Shown one piece after another: positions 34,021 to 47,055 of a stretch of 64,000 bases of DNA. Position 1 is the stretch's first letter. Each line of letters begins with the position of its first letter. Origin of the DNA: Nephrotoma appendiculata. Lineage: Eukaryota > Arthropoda > Insecta > Diptera > Tipulidae. The stretch is from assembly GCA_947310385.1 (NCBI GenBank), contig OX371223.1, positions 363,089,249-363,153,248 on the forward strand, written 5' to 3'. Both the position numbers and the translations under genes were made by a program. The notes below the pieces were generated by a model. That model had not been told where the DNA came from, did no database searches, and was given only the letters and a program-made list of their open reading frames with translations.

Positions 34021-35870
34021 GGTACCTCGAATTTACGAAGTTCTGATTCCGTTTGTGCGTCAAGCCGACACGGAATCATAAACTTCGTTTATCTCCGAAC
34101 CATAGGCTTGCTAAGATATCTGTTCAGGGACTCTGGCAAATCAGCGCTTAACATACCAAGGGTGTTGTTACTTTGCAAGTTGTACTTCAATTTATGTCAG
34201 ATTTTAAGCATTAAACGCCTTCATTCTACCCAGAATTACCTACGTATCCTTCCAAACTGTATCTTTGTCACCAAATGGAACCATATTCAAAAAGATACAA
34301 TTAGCCGACCCACAGTTTCATGAAGGCAGCAAAATTGACATTTTTTTTATAGGAGCTGATAAGTTTTTCATTATTATGTCCGAGGCATTAAAAGATTCAG
34401 AAAATAATTCACAAAATACCCAACTCGGATGGATCATTGCAGGTAGTTTTCAACCCACCAACCAGAACTTGATCTGGATCGAACCTTTCGCCGAATATGA
34501 GAATCGGAAGAACCACCATCTGAGCTAGGTTTGTGTCAATCACATAAATTTTGTGAAAATTTATTTATTTCAACCAGAGATCGAGATTCCGATGGCAAGT
34601 TTATAGTCGATCATGATTGTCGTTCGATCCAAATCCGTATGAGAAATTCTAACGAGCGCAATATTACACTTGCGCAAATGGGCATCAAACTCCAAGGATT
34701 TACTGGAAGACCAATCAGCCAAACAAGTTACAATGAATTTTACCGAACATTCAGAAACCCAGAAGTTTCTAGGACTAAGGTGGAACTCTAAAACCTATCG
34801 ATTTCTATTTCGAATCAATCTATCAGATGAACCAGCATGAACGCATCGTAAAATCCTTTCCGAAGCCAGTCGAATATTTGACCCGTTGGATTTTTTAGCT
34901 CTGTTTGTCATCCAAATAAAAATTATGTTCCAACGGTTGTGGTTTATAAATATCAGCTAGGATGAAGTTATATCGACTGAAGCACACACCAAATGGTTCC
35001 AACTGCATGGCTTCTGCGATGCCAGTGAGCAGGCCTTCGCCGCAGCAAAATATATAATTCGCTCGTGACGGCGCTTGGACAGATTCAACTATTGTCTTGG
35101 ATTGGTTGTCAGCTCCACCTAGACAATGGGAATGCGTTATTAATAACCGAACTAGCCAAATTCAGACTCAGCTACTCAGGCACAAATGGCAGAACGTCCC
35201 AAATAAGAAGAATCCGGCAGATTGTGACACGAGAGGAATATTACCAACGGAAGTGAAAAATTATAATTTGTGATGGACCGGCCCAGATTTGTTATCGAAG
35301 ACTCAAGACTGTTGACCAACATTTAAACAAAGGTTACCCCGCAGACGTGAACCATTACGCTACCTGATACCAATTTAATTGATGAACTGTGCGAACGGTA
35401 TACTCTGATTTCGACAAAATATGCATGGTTCTCGCTTTATTCAACACTTCATCAAAAACTGTCGATCCAAGCGTCATGGTACTCAAAATCTTGGTGGACT
35501 TCAACGTTGCGAATCCAAGCAAAGCATTTCGGAGCTGACATGAAGGCCATCTCCGCTAACCATCTATTACCAAACGAACAGTAAAATGAAATATCTTTCT
35601 CCGTTCATGTATACGAAAACTGGAGATAAATTACTTCGAGTCGAAGGCCGCATAGGAAAATCTCCTTCTTACACAAATTGAGGGCATCCTCACGTAAATG
35701 GGACACCATCCCATTTTTTGATTGGTCATCTATCAACCATAATACCTGAACCGGAATTAACCACCACTTCAACCAGCTGGTGGTAGCAAGAGTACTGTAT
35801 TTGCTTCAGCCACGATCTAAGTGGCCGACTAAATAACCTTCCAATACCACCTTACTCAAATAGTCCAAAA
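34020..35870 (+). pseudogene. BEL/Pao retrotransposon relic C
   Basis: Protease/linker block LADPQFHEGSKIDIFFIGADKFF and LGWIIAGSF (34285-34450). Then part of the reverse transcriptase C-terminal half: FLGLRWNSKTDRFLF (about 34770-34810), ASRIFDPLDFLAL (about 34865-34905) and GFCDASEQAFAAA (about 35010-35050). After that come pieces reading into the RNase H/integrase region to about 35260 and more degenerate sequence to 35870. Frameshifts and stops throughout; no LTRs seen. Confidence 0.75.
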
Positions 35871-37600
35871 TAAACAACACGTTAGGAATCACTGATAACT
35901 CCTTATCTCCATATATTATATACAATGCGACATGTGTTTTTTTATTTATAGATTTTGTTATTGTCGTTATCATCTCGGTGTACTAATAATAAAAATGATA
36001 ACAGCAAACAATAAAAGGATAACAAAAACACCAAACCTATAGGATGATATACAAACAAACGTATACCAGGAAACACACCGTTCCAAAAGACAAATAGAAA
36101 TTGTGTGCAGGCATGAAAAAAAAATGTTGCGAGTGTGGAAAATTAAAACAAAACAAATCAAAGAAATCGTTCTTCATGCTAAGCTGATGATCGCACAGAT
36201 ATACCGAAGATGACGAACTGTATACTGTTTGTAAAGCACACATCGGAATCCTTTATCATCCAATTTTTATGGCATATGCGCTCCCAAGCAAACACAAAAC
36301 AATCGTAAACAGATGCAACCGAAATGGTTACATCTTTGTGAAAATGATTTTCTTATATATGGAGGTACATTGTTATACTGCTCCTGCTGCTGCTGCTGTT
36401 TGATTATGTGAATGGGGTATGTACATTAAACAGGACTATTTATAAAAAGGATATAAAGATTGATGAACATACGAACATATATACGAGTATATTTATTTTT
36501 TTGTAATCATCTTCATTCGAATATCGTACTTGTATACCAAACACGTATTTTTTTATTCATTTATATGGTGGTTGGGTTTCGGTATAACACAGGATTGTGC
36601 TGGGAGGGTTTCTTTATATAAATATTTGGTGTGGAAACCGTATCAAAATCGTGTGGAAAGGGAATTCGTCTTTTTATTGAGTTATAAAAGTGGAAAATTC
36701 GAACAATAAGGTGGATGATTTATTTTTGGTGTAACATCGGGTTGATGCGGTGGGAGGCGAAAAAATAGAATTATGGTGAGAAATTTTTGTGATTTTTTTT
36801 TTGGTGTGTGTCAATTACGCTTTATAAACTCAACTTTTCGAGTCAATTATTATGATCAATTTGGATTTTTGTTTTGTGGTTGCGTCGTTGTGGTGTGTTG
36901 TTTTTACCGGATTTAATGGTTTTGGGGCTCGTTAAGTTTTTATTGCCTGTTTATTTGATATTTTTTTGTTGGCTTTGCATTTATAGTGACGTAGGTCAAG
37001 TATTTTGTTCATCATGTTTATTTTATTGTTATTGAGGTAAATATTGTTTTATCAACCCTAATAACTATATAAGTTGTGTGTATGCCGATAGCCCCTACAA
37101 ACTATATCAATATTTGAAGATTAATTTTGGATTCAGAGATTTTTTCGGAGATTTTTTAGCCGTCAGAACGAGAACAAACGATAAACATAAATGATCACAC
37201 CGGATCACCAACAAGGATAATGTTTGTTTTGCTAATTTGTTTATAATTGATCTCTGAAAGATAAAATTAAAACCGTTTCTCGACGTGTGGCGTGTTCCAT
37301 GTGACGAATGCCAAAATACTCGTCCCTGGTTGGCTCACAAGCTCCCGTCACACGTCGCACATGTAAATCAACCTTAACACTTAGTATTACTATTGTCTCA
37401 ATTTGATGACATCTGAGCAGCATTTCTGTGACCCTTTTAATATTAATCGAAATATAACAAGTGAAATCGGCATGTCGTTAATTAATCAATTATTCTAATG
37501 CTAATTCTGATTAGATTTATTTTACTCATTTAAGAAAAACATCCAAATATTTTTATTATGATTATTATCTTGGTTAGAAAGTCATCTTAGATGAACAATT
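35871..37600. other. Gene-poor region
   Basis: AT- and TG-rich sequence with a short (CTG) run near 36383-36400. No supported coding or RNA gene. Confidence 0.4.
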
Positions 37601-37609
37601 TAACATTCT

Positions 37610-38290
37610 TTTCCACATGATATGGGCATTTTCCGCTCAAACTCAAAATTGAAAAAAAAAAAATTCGTAAGAAATTTACGGTCCTGTTTAAGAAGTTCCA
37701 CTTAGACTGGCTTTAGATGATATTAGAATCTGAGCCAAATCTCTGGAAAGACGTGCTAATGGCCGTTTAGAATTTGCACTCAAAATAAAAATTGAAATAC
37801 AAAAATTCGTAAAAAAATTTACTATCCTGGTTAGTAAATTCCAATCAGGCTGATTGGATGATTTCACAACGTATTTCAGGTACTATCGAAGCCTTAGTCC
37901 AAATCTCTATAGGAAGGCATGTTAACGGCCGTTTACAATTTTCACTCAAACTCAAAATTGTATTTAATTTACTGTTCAGGTTTTAGAAAGTTCCAATCAA
38001 ACTGATTTGATGATCAATTTCAGGTGCTTTTGGAACCTAAGTCCAAATCGCTGGTTAGATGTGTTTATGGCCGTTTACAATTTTCGCTCAAACTTTAAAT
38101 TGAAATACAAAAATTAGTAATAAATTTACTGTCCTGCTTAGGAAGTTCCAATTAGTTTCGGTCCTGAGTTCAAATCTCTGGATCTCGGAATGGCCGTTCA
38201 TCATTTTCGCTCAAACTCGAATTTGAAATACAAAAATTTGTAAAAATTTTACTGTCCTATTTTGGAAGGTCCAATTAGGCAAAGAAGCTA
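37610..38290. repeat. Decayed satellite, about 5 units of roughly 120-160 bp
   Basis: Repeated order of motifs: ATGGCCGTTTACAATTTTCG, CTCAAACTCAAAATTGAAAT, ACAAAAATTCGTAA, ATTTACTGTCCTG, GGAAGTTCCAATTAG, GTCCAAATCTCTGG. The units are diverged, with internal deletions. No coding. Confidence 0.7.
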
Positions 38291-39299
38291 TAATCAACTT
38301 CTATGTGTCAACAATGAAGCATTTTTTGATTAATTGTCTTGTTCCTACAGTTAAGTGGTTTTAGAGTAATGCACATATAAAAAATAAAATCAAGAATTAT
38401 ATCTCATTTAAAAAAAAAACATATTACAAAAAACGAACAGAAATAACATTCAAAATCGGGATAGGTAGGATTTGATAGATTAGGATTTGATATAAAAATC
38501 CGGCATTTTTTCTGGTTCCAGGTTGAACTTTGAAAAATTCAAAATTATTATTTTAAATTCTTTTACCAAGAGTGATGAAACATAGATGTGGAATACACCA
38601 CACTTGACTTCGAAAGCAAAAAAGTTTATCTTAACGGACTTTTGGTAAAAACTGACTTTTATAATCAAAAATGTTACCATCACTTCCAGTACTCAAATGA
38701 TCATCAAATTTTGTAAGGAACTTCAAATTTATGGAAAAATTCCAAATATGAAGCTTTATATTCCGAATAGTCAATTCACCTGGACTATAGAAATACCGAA
38801 TTTTGGTAAAATAAATTTTACAATGAATCGAGCTTGCCTAAGTCCAACGTTCACCGCTTCCTCCAATCTATGTATAATCATTTCCACAAAAAACTAATTA
38901 TCGCTCACTCATAAAATAAATAGGTGCATTTACATTTTCCCAGGAAAACCTAAGCACAAAATAACTTAATAAAGTTTCCTGGAACTACAATTCCCTTTCA
39001 ATGCCAAAAATGCAATCACAATAATTTTTTTTCATTCGCACTTCCCACACAAACTTTTAAACACATTCGTTTGAAAGTCTTTCCATTCATAAACCATTCT
39101 AGTCGACTGTCGGCTGACTCCCTAACTTTATTATAAATGGAACCACTCTGCCTTTTTTAATTTAACGATATTTGGTTACTCATCGATACCTTATTATGGA
39201 TTTGAAGGAAAATTGAATTTGTCTCGAAGCTATACATTATCCCCTCACTCTTAAAATTTCTATCCATTTATTTCTATTCGCTCGATCATCCCCCATCGC

Positions 39300-42200
39300 A
39301 TTTCGTTTAAATATCGTTTTTCCTATCTAAAAATGTATTAACCGCACAGCACCTTTAGTTGTGTTATAAAGCTTCGCAAAACTTGCGTGCAGCACACATC
39401 TTTCACTATCTCTCTCAAGGTCCACGGAATTTCGTATCTAACTTTCGTGATCCACTGGTTGAGGGCTTTTCATTTTCTATGACGATTAAATCTCCTTCAA
39501 TGTATTCTTTGTTTCGGAATGCTGTTTTCTCTTTCTTTCATAATATTCTGTAGAGCTTGTTCTCTTTTTTAATATATGCTGCATTCTGGCTTAAGTTCGC
39601 GATCTTCGTTCAAAGCGGCGACCAAGCTGTTGTGTATATGATGTCGTTTAACTTAAAATGGAAACACCAGTTCATTTGGACTGAATCCCGTTGTTGAGTT
39701 CTTTTGAGAATTGACGGTCCATTGTAAGTTTCGAAGTGTTTCATCCCAATCTTTGACATTCTCCGTTCGCGCGAGGAGTTCGAACTGCCGTTTTGATTTG
39801 CTGAATATTGTTACACTCACAATATTTATCGAAGGCGTTAGGTGTAAAAGACGTACCTCTACGACAAATGATATACGATTTGGGAGTCCAAAATAGACGG
39901 GCGGTAAGGTCGTTCAAAAATTCAATTACTGGCGCTGTTTGCCGGAGGTGGTCGACATGCATCACCCGAAATGATATCGTTTCCATTGCTCCAAAGTGTA
40001 GGTGACCTTCGAATTTTCTTCTTTTGGATTTCATACAACAACGTTCGACGCATGCAGCAATGTAAGATTTCAAATATTCACAAATTTTCTTTAATTCGTT
40101 CGATAGTCTTTTCTATACCGAAGTGCCCCACGTGAGCATGTTGTACCACTCGAAACCGAACTGCTTTTGGCACAACGAATTTTAGTTCGTCACCTTCCTT
40201 TCGGAACAAACGATTATCTTTCAGTCGAAATTCTTCTCTCAAATGCTTTTCATCTTCGGACTTCTGTTATTCGTTGAGTACGGCGATGATTCTCTTCAAA
40301 TTTTCACCTTGGAGTTGCATGGTAAGAAGCCAGTCATTTAGATCAATCCCAATTTTCATTATGGTACCAGCAGTCACCATTTCCCTCGGCGGTTCGTTTG
40401 GAGATCCACTTAACGCATCGACATGAGCCATGCGATCCCCTGGTCGGTGAATTGTCTCAAAATCATATTCGAGTATTCGCATGCACCATCTTGCGATTCT
40501 CGGTACCATCTACGTTTGCTCTTTTGTTTGTGCGATTGCAGAACAGTTGGTGACGAGGAGAAGTCGTTTTCCAAGAAACGATCAAGATAACGACGAGAAC
40601 CTCTAATTAATATCTGTGGTACTTTTGCTCAGCGTTTATGCAGTGACGACTATAATATATAACCGGTTTACATGTCTCCTGTCCACCGATTGTAATAGGA
40701 CTCCGAACGAGACCAATACTAGACGCGTCGGTGTGTAGCTCGTATAGTATGAGACACGGTTTGTCACAAAGAACTTCGATTAACTTCAAAAAGGTCTTCA
40801 AAAACTTTCGGAAAAATCCGTTGAGACCCAAAATCGACGAACTTCGGGTACTGTCGACGGCTGTGAAAAATTCTTGACGGCACAAACTTTACTGTCTCCG
40901 GGGAATATTCCTTTTTCAGTGATTTCGTGCCCCAAAAAGGAGATTTCGGTTGTAAGAAATTTACATTTATCCAGACGAAGAGTCAATCCGGCTTGTCGCA
41001 CAACAGTGAAGAACTTGTATAGTCGTGTCCTTAACGGTTTTATTCGGAATCACTACATAATCGAGGTATGCAATCACTTCACCAGGGTCCATCATCGAAA
41101 CGAGTTTAATCATCATGGCTTGACAAGTGGTGTACTGCTTCGATTCATCGTCGATCTCGATCTGCTGATCGCCCATTTTCATATCCAATGAACTGAAATA
41201 TTTATTTCCGGACAGACATGCTAACAGATCATCGTCAATAGGCATCGGGTATGACTGCTTTACAGTGACCTTGTTACATACATTCGACTTTCGTCATTCT
41301 TCTTATCGACTAAAACTATAGGCGAGGCGTACGGAGAATCAGAAGGTCGAATAATGCCGTTCTGTAAGAAGTCTACCAAAATATTCTTGACAATCAATCT
41401 TCTTGCAAAAGCGATACGATACGGTTTGATGTTGATCGGTATATCGGTGGTTAGTTTAATTACACCATCTTTGTTAGGGCACACTTGCCTAACTCTGATA
41501 CTGTTGAAGCGAAAACATCGGAATGTGACGACAGCAAAGCTTTTACTTGCCCTTGTTCGATTTCTCTTAAGTCCTTATCCATGTCAAAATTTTTCGTAAA
41601 CTCAATTCGATCACAAGTCGAGATCCTTCTTTACCCAAAATGTCATGGCCCAACATTACATTTTCGGAAATAAATTCGTCCTCTACGACAAAAACGTTCG
41701 ATTACTATTGTTATCGACGTCTACTGCTGCAGCAATAAATTTTTGACACACGTGTTGACCACCAGTAAACCCCGTAAGAACGATGGAAAAATCAAATTTC
41801 GGATTCATGTTTTCGGCAAATGACTTACGGATCAAGGTGCGATTGCTCCCAGGGCCAACAAATGAAAAAATTTCTTTACTATTTATTTTGATTTTTCGAT
41901 TTTTCCTCAATTTTAAGGACATTCGGCCTGGTAAACGTTTTCGATTCGCCAGTGCCCAGTGGTGTATCATTCGAAGGCAATCCGTGCAACGTTCTCTCCT
42001 CTGTGGCTCTGGGAACTTTATTGACATATGTCCTGGGTTGAAGCAATTGTAGCAGATCACAAAATTGGAATCTGCATTTTTTTGTATCGGCGGTATCGAA
42101 AAATTTGACGATACGGATGGATTCGACGATTGAGGTTTCAATGGCGGAGTGAATGATTTAAATTTCGACGTAGGAATAAATGGTTTCAGTGCGAATGTCG

Positions 42201-42590
42201 ATGTTCTTTGGATTATAGGATTAGTTAACGTTACCTCTGATGGCGGTCAGCAATTCGTTACATTTCGAGAATAGTTTGGATAGCTGCTTTTTCAAATCGT
42301 TGTGGTTAATCCCATTAATCGTATATAAATCGTGAATTTTACGCTTTGTTTCCATCATTTTAATATGAACGTGTCCCACATTCGTCTCGCACGGGAAATC
42401 CTGAAGAAATTTATTTTTAAATTCTTGCCACGTACCAAAGACTTCTTGAACGCTGACAATCCAATATTTAGCAGGTCCTAAAAGGTTCGATTGAACCGCA
42501 AAAACGACAACTCCTTCGTCCCATCAATATGCATTCTTCAAACAGCCAATATTTTCAATAAATTTGACCGAAATCATTGACAATGACGGT
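39300..42590 (-). pseudogene. Gypsy retrotransposon relic, pol and distal gag
   Basis: Read right to left: gag zinc knuckle CYNCFNPGHMSIKF (last Cys lost) and protease remnant FVGPGSNRTLI (41680-42100); reverse transcriptase with NGIIRPSDSPYASPIVLVDKK (41300-41400), SSLDMKMGDQQIEID and AYLDYVV, where the catalytic YLDD is changed; CKFLTTEISFLGHEITEKGI; RNase H HTDASSIGL and CINAEQKYHRY; IARWCMRILEYDFETIHRPG; then integrase with a Cys/His remnant, TPRANGE, and SQKNSTTGFSPNELVF down to about 39300. Many frame breaks. The 5' gag continues at 47976-48640, beyond an inserted BEL/Pao element. LTRs not identified. Confidence 0.82.
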
Positions 42591-43510
42591 TGTTTGTGAA
42601 GATGATGAGGTTGATGTTCCAAAATGATGAACTGTTTTCCAATTATAAAGACGATGAAAAATGGTTGTAAAGATGCAGATGATGATATTCCAAACCAAAA
42701 TGTTGAATTATTTCCAGTGATAAAGATGATAAAAGATGTATTGATGGAGTTGAAATTTGAAGATGATCCAGTAAAAGAAATAAAACTACACTATTGAGCA
42801 CTTAACGTTATTATTAATAAAAGCCAAAGTAATTTATTTTTATATATAAAGGAACTAACACACTATATATTTTTAGTTTTTTAATGTTAACTTGTCGCTA
42901 ATTTGTAATCGAATGACTGAGATTAAATTTTAGAATATATATTTTTCATATTATACGTTAAACCCCAACTGTCATGTTTGAATTCTAATTAATGTAGATT
43001 GTAAGTTTGAATATAAAAATATACTACTAATAATTATAAATAAAGTACTAGTACGATATACTACATAACTAATTATATTATAAAACGCACCCATCGTGCT
43101 ACTATACTCTAGTACTACAACATGACATAATGAAAATAATGACAGTTAAGTCAACAAGTTGTGTTTACAAAGTGAATTTTACAGGAATGTCAAAAGATAA
43201 GTATAAATTATATAAAATAAATGTTTTGACAATATAAAATTATTAATTATTTCCTTAATTTTAGATACATATTATTTGGTTCAATTTAACAAAGTTGGTA
43301 AGTGTGATGTGAATATAAACTAATTTTTATCTTTTGGTTTTAATTTTAGGTACAGCTGATGATGCAGATGTGATGCTCGATGATGAGGATAATACCGTTG
43401 TAGAACTTCGCATTGGATGTGTATAGCTGTGAACCCGTTTTGCTTATACAAATATTCAATAAATAATGTTTGCCTCAAACCAGCTGTATTATTTGTTAGT
43501 TTCGCCAACA
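42591..43510 (-). repeat. 3' LTR of the BEL/Pao element
   Basis: 920 bp; in element orientation it begins TGTTGGCGAAACTAACAAAT and ends TTCACAAACA. Near-identical to 47056-47975; the one difference I saw is A at about 42875 against G at about 47340. Adjacent on the inner side is a purine-rich stretch (complement of 43511-43524) that can serve as polypurine tract. Confidence 0.92.
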
Positions 43511-43720
43511 TACTCCCGCGCCTTAAGAAATTTAATTTCTTAATGAAAACTACTGATTACTGCTGTTTTGGTTATCTCTACTGGATCTTCAAAATTGTGT
43601 TGATTTGTGGTTTTGTATTCACTGGAGTTTTGCTTATCAGCTGTATACTGGATGTTGATATTTGTGATTGCTGGAATTTTTGTGTACGATAATTTGTGTT
43701 GTTATTGAGGATATATTGTG

Positions 43721-46700
43721 TTAGCTGATTTCCTGGGTAGTTATAATATGATGGACCTCGGCCGCATAATACTTTAATTCAATTGTGTTGTGAAGTGGTG
43801 TGACATATCGTGTAACCGTATCGTGTTGGTCATTTAGTTGTATATACGACTCGTGCAACTGATTCTGTGTGTTGTGATAGCACGGTTCAAATGGAATTGT
43901 GTAAATGCCAGAGTAGTTGGTACGGCATTTTGATGACATAAGTGCGCGGATGTTCTCAAGTTGGATTGACGGTTGTGCTGGATTCATGTCTTCTTCAGGA
44001 AGTGTACAGCTGATGTGAAATTTTGCTATGTGCTCAGTGTCTGAAGTGTGAAAAAATGATACAGTAAACTTCTGCAATGGAAAAATACACATTAATAAAT
44101 TGTCAAAATGGTCGATTAATTGTGATATTAGGTGTTGTAGTGTTTTACGAAGCTCTCTAAAGTTGATTTGGTTTTCACAACAAATTTTGTTTAGGATGTT
44201 GCGATGTGTAGTGAACAATAATCGTGTTAATTGGTGTAATTTTATTTTACGATTGCGTTTAGCCTTGCGATGAACTGCTTCGATGAGTAGGCGTTGGAAT
44301 TTTATCGCATACGATTGCTTCACTGGAATTTTGGTTTCCTTCCATCGAGATTTTCGTCGAATTTCTGCATACTGGTTTCGTTCAATGGTTGTCCGACTGG
44401 TTTTCACATTTTGATGCGTAAGTATAAAGTGAACTTCGGGAACTGGATTCCGTAGAGTTAATTGGTTTGGTTGGAATACATCCTCAGTTTCATGTTTATC
44501 GGAATGAGTGATGCAATAATTTTGTTGTTGCTCGTGATTTCTATTTTGTATGTGGTCATCCATTATATTGCATATTTGGAACGATGAAATAAAACTGTTG
44601 ATTGAGCTGGACAATTTATCTGGAGACAGTAATCTGAATACTTCACATCTGGTTGGTAATTTTGAGTGAACATCTATGATGTTAGATCTGCAAATCTTAC
44701 TGCAATTCGGTTTCCAATGGTAAGTAGTATGAGATGTTCGTCTGGTTGATAATTTTTGATTCTTTTCTGGAACTGATGGTTGAATATGATTGACAGCGGT
44801 TGTCTGTGGCTGCAAATCTGTCTTGACTTTACTGTTGAGATAGGTAGAATCCTTCGATACATTTGAATTTTTATCATCGGGTGGCTGCTTTAATAAATTA
44901 TTGGTGATGTCTCTAATACATTGTGTTGGTTGATTGGATAAATCATCGTTTTGATGTTGATTCGAGGATTCGGTGGTTGCGTGCATGATGAGAATAGGCT
45001 GCGTTTGATTTTCAAGATTTCCTGCGACTAACCAACCAAATTTTGAAGATTGAAGTGGTGGAACATCCTTGACTATTAGCTTTTCTGGATTCAAAATTTC
45101 AAAGAACACGTCAGCCCCAAGAAGAACATCGATTTTATTTGGTTGGAAAAATTGAGAATCGGCCAAATTCATGTTATTAATTAATGTTGATGGATATTTG
45201 ATTGGATTGGTTGGCAATAAATTAGCGATTTGGTTTATAATATGAGCCGTGATTGATAACTTATAAGCTGGATCAAAACGTGAGCTAATGGTCATATTGA
45301 TTTTTTCGTTTGTGTGTCCAGCCGATGTGGATGCTAAACCGTAAATTGATAATGATGACGGATGTCGTGGTAGGTTTAGGCTTTGAGCACACGATTCAGT
45401 GACAAAGGATGTTTGCGATCCTGAATCTAAAAGCGCTCTGAATGGCTGAAGTTTTCCGGTACGTGATATTATGTGGATTATAGCTGTTGGTAGTACCGTG
45501 GTTGTTGTTGATAAGTGTGTGTGATATACTTGGCTGGTTGTTTGGCTATTGTCGATTTGTTTTTGTTCAATAGTGGGTGGTGGCTTAGTGGATGAATGTG
45601 ATGATTGGTCATGCGAATTTTGATGGAATGAGGCATGATTTTTCGAAGTGGTTTGACTGAAAATTTGGGAAGCATCATTTTCAGCTTGATGAAGAAGGGT
45701 GTGATGTCGGTTATTGCAGATTAGGCACGATGCTCTGTTAAAACACTTTACACTGGTATGTCCCTTCTTTAAACAATTACGGCATAAATTGTTGTCTGCT
45801 ACGAGTTTCATTCTTAATTCCATAGTTCGATTTTTAAAGTCGGGACATTTAAACAAGGGGTGTTGCTGCTTACATACTATACATTCGTAATTATTATGGT
45901 GAGAGATATTATTAGCAACTAGAAATGTTTTTGCACTTGGTTTGGATGTTGATTTCTTAGTCGTGACATCGCAAATTTCTAGTGCATCGCACCTTTTATT
46001 TAGAAACTCAATTAAGTCGTTAACTGTGGGAAAATCCGTTCCAACTGCATCGTTTGCCCACAGCTGTTTAGACTCGTTATCTATTTTGCTTAATAAAATA
46101 TGAATGAGCCATGGATCCCGTGACTCGGCTCTTGGTCCTAACGCCCTTAAACCGCGAATTATTTCGTCAGCTGTGTCGCAAACTTTTCTTAACACCTTCC
46201 CGTTAGGTTGCACACAAGGTCTTTGATCCATGAACGTATGGATTAATGAAGCAATTATAGGTGTTAATTTGTTGTAGCGGTTGCATAATTTCTCCCAAGC
46301 CTCAACGTAGTTATTTTCAGTTATAGAAATATGCCGTATCAAAGCAGAAGCTTCCCCTTCTAGTACACTATTCAATATTTGTAGTTTTTGTACTTTACTA
46401 ATTTTAGGATTGTCGTGTACCGTTGTTTTAAAAAGATCGTAGAACGACGCCCAATATTTATAATCGCCAGAAAATTTTGCAATATCAATTTTAGGTAATC
46501 GCACGTGGTGCGAAGTATTCATCTCCTCATAAAAGGTTTTCTGTTGGTACATAAATTGATCAAGAGTAGCGTTTAAATCGGTCGTTCTACTTGGTTCAGC
46601 TTGTCCCAGCTTAGCACAAGCACGCATTAATAATTCACGAGCTTTCAAATAGATTTCCTCAACCTCATAAAGTATTGAAACATACTTAGGAAAATCCAAC

Positions 46701-46867
46701 AATTGTATTTCGAGCTCATTAAAAATTTGATATCTATCTTCAAGAATTTCTCGGCGAGATATCACGGCCTCAAGCGTAGTGGATTCATTTATTGTTTCAG
46801 TAAAACGCAAAATGTTTTTTATTGAACCAAGCGCCCGATCACGCAACAATGTTAATTTTTCAGCCAT
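43721..46867 (-). CDS. Gag-protease polyprotein of the BEL/Pao element, no reverse transcriptase
   Basis: 1,048 residues from ATG 46867; the frame is open to 46885 without an earlier ATG. Gag N-terminal domain residues 1-290, with VRLPKIDIAKFSGDYKYWAS and FYDLFKTTVHDNPKIS, the BEL/Pao gag signature. Zinc-binding motifs follow at about residues 335-395: CIVCKQQHPLFKC, CRNCLKKGHTSVKC and CLICNNRHH. The aspartic protease has FRALLDSGSQTSFVTE (about 475-490), then IDVLLGADVFFEIL and FGWLVAGN (about 590-625). In complete BEL/Pao elements the reverse transcriptase follows here. Instead there are about 420 residues I do not recognise, polar at first, then Arg/Lys-rich and helical (LIEAVHRKAKRNRKIKLHQL). 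No RT (FxDD), RNase H or integrase motifs are present. The frame has no lesion. Confidence 0.88.
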   Translation of the reverse strand: MAEKLTLLRDRALGSIKNILRFTETINESTTLEAVISRREILEDRYQIFNELEIQLLDFPKYVSILYEVEEIYLKARELLMRACAKLGQAEPSRTTDLNATLDQFMYQQKTFYEEMNTSHHVRLPKIDIAKFSGDYKYWASFYDLFKTTVHDNPKISKVQKLQILNSVLEGEASALIRHISITENNYVEAWEKLCNRYNKLTPIIASLIHTFMDQRPCVQPNGKVLRKVCDTADEIIRGLRALGPRAESRDPWLIHILLSKIDNESKQLWANDAVGTDFPTVNDLIEFLNKRCDALEICDVTTKKSTSKPSAKTFLVANNISHHNNYECIVCKQQHPLFKCPDFKNRTMELRMKLVADNNLCRNCLKKGHTSVKCFNRASCLICNNRHHTLLHQAENDASQIFSQTTSKNHASFHQNSHDQSSHSSTKPPPTIEQKQIDNSQTTSQVYHTHLSTTTTVLPTAIIHIISRTGKLQPFRALLDSGSQTSFVTESCAQSLNLPRHPSSLSIYGLASTSAGHTNEKINMTISSRFDPAYKLSITAHIINQIANLLPTNPIKYPSTLINNMNLADSQFFQPNKIDVLLGADVFFEILNPEKLIVKDVPPLQSSKFGWLVAGNLENQTQPILIMHATTESSNQHQNDDLSNQPTQCIRDITNNLLKQPPDDKNSNVSKDSTYLNSKVKTDLQPQTTAVNHIQPSVPEKNQKLSTRRTSHTTYHWKPNCSKICRSNIIDVHSKLPTRCEVFRLLSPDKLSSSINSFISSFQICNIMDDHIQNRNHEQQQNYCITHSDKHETEDVFQPNQLTLRNPVPEVHFILTHQNVKTSRTTIERNQYAEIRRKSRWKETKIPVKQSYAIKFQRLLIEAVHRKAKRNRKIKLHQLTRLLFTTHRNILNKICCENQINFRELRKTLQHLISQLIDHFDNLLMCIFPLQKFTVSFFHTSDTEHIAKFHISCTLPEEDMNPAQPSIQLENIRALMSSKCRTNYSGIYTIPFEPCYHNTQNQLHESYIQLNDQHDTVTRYVTPLHNTIELKYYAAEVHHIITTQEIS

Positions 46868-47030
46868 CTTGAGATATTTTAGCACTTCACTTTATTATCC
46901 TCTTAAACGAGGTTTAAAATAAAAAATCGAAAATGCACTATATTTTCGTATAGAAATTTCCACGCGGATTTTATTTATGTACGGTACAACACGGTTATAA
47001 AAAATGAAAAATTTTACCTTAGTAAAACTG

Positions 47031-47050
47031 GATCCCGGGTTTCGGCACCA
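47031..47050 (-). promoter_or_regulatory. Primer binding site for tRNA-Phe
   Basis: The plus strand reads GATCCCGGGTTTCGGCACCA, identical to the conserved 3' end of eukaryotic tRNA-Phe plus CCA (from memory of the tRNA). On the element strand this is the complementary primer site, 5 nt inside the 5' LTR. Confidence 0.8.
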
Positions 47051-47055
47051 AAAAA

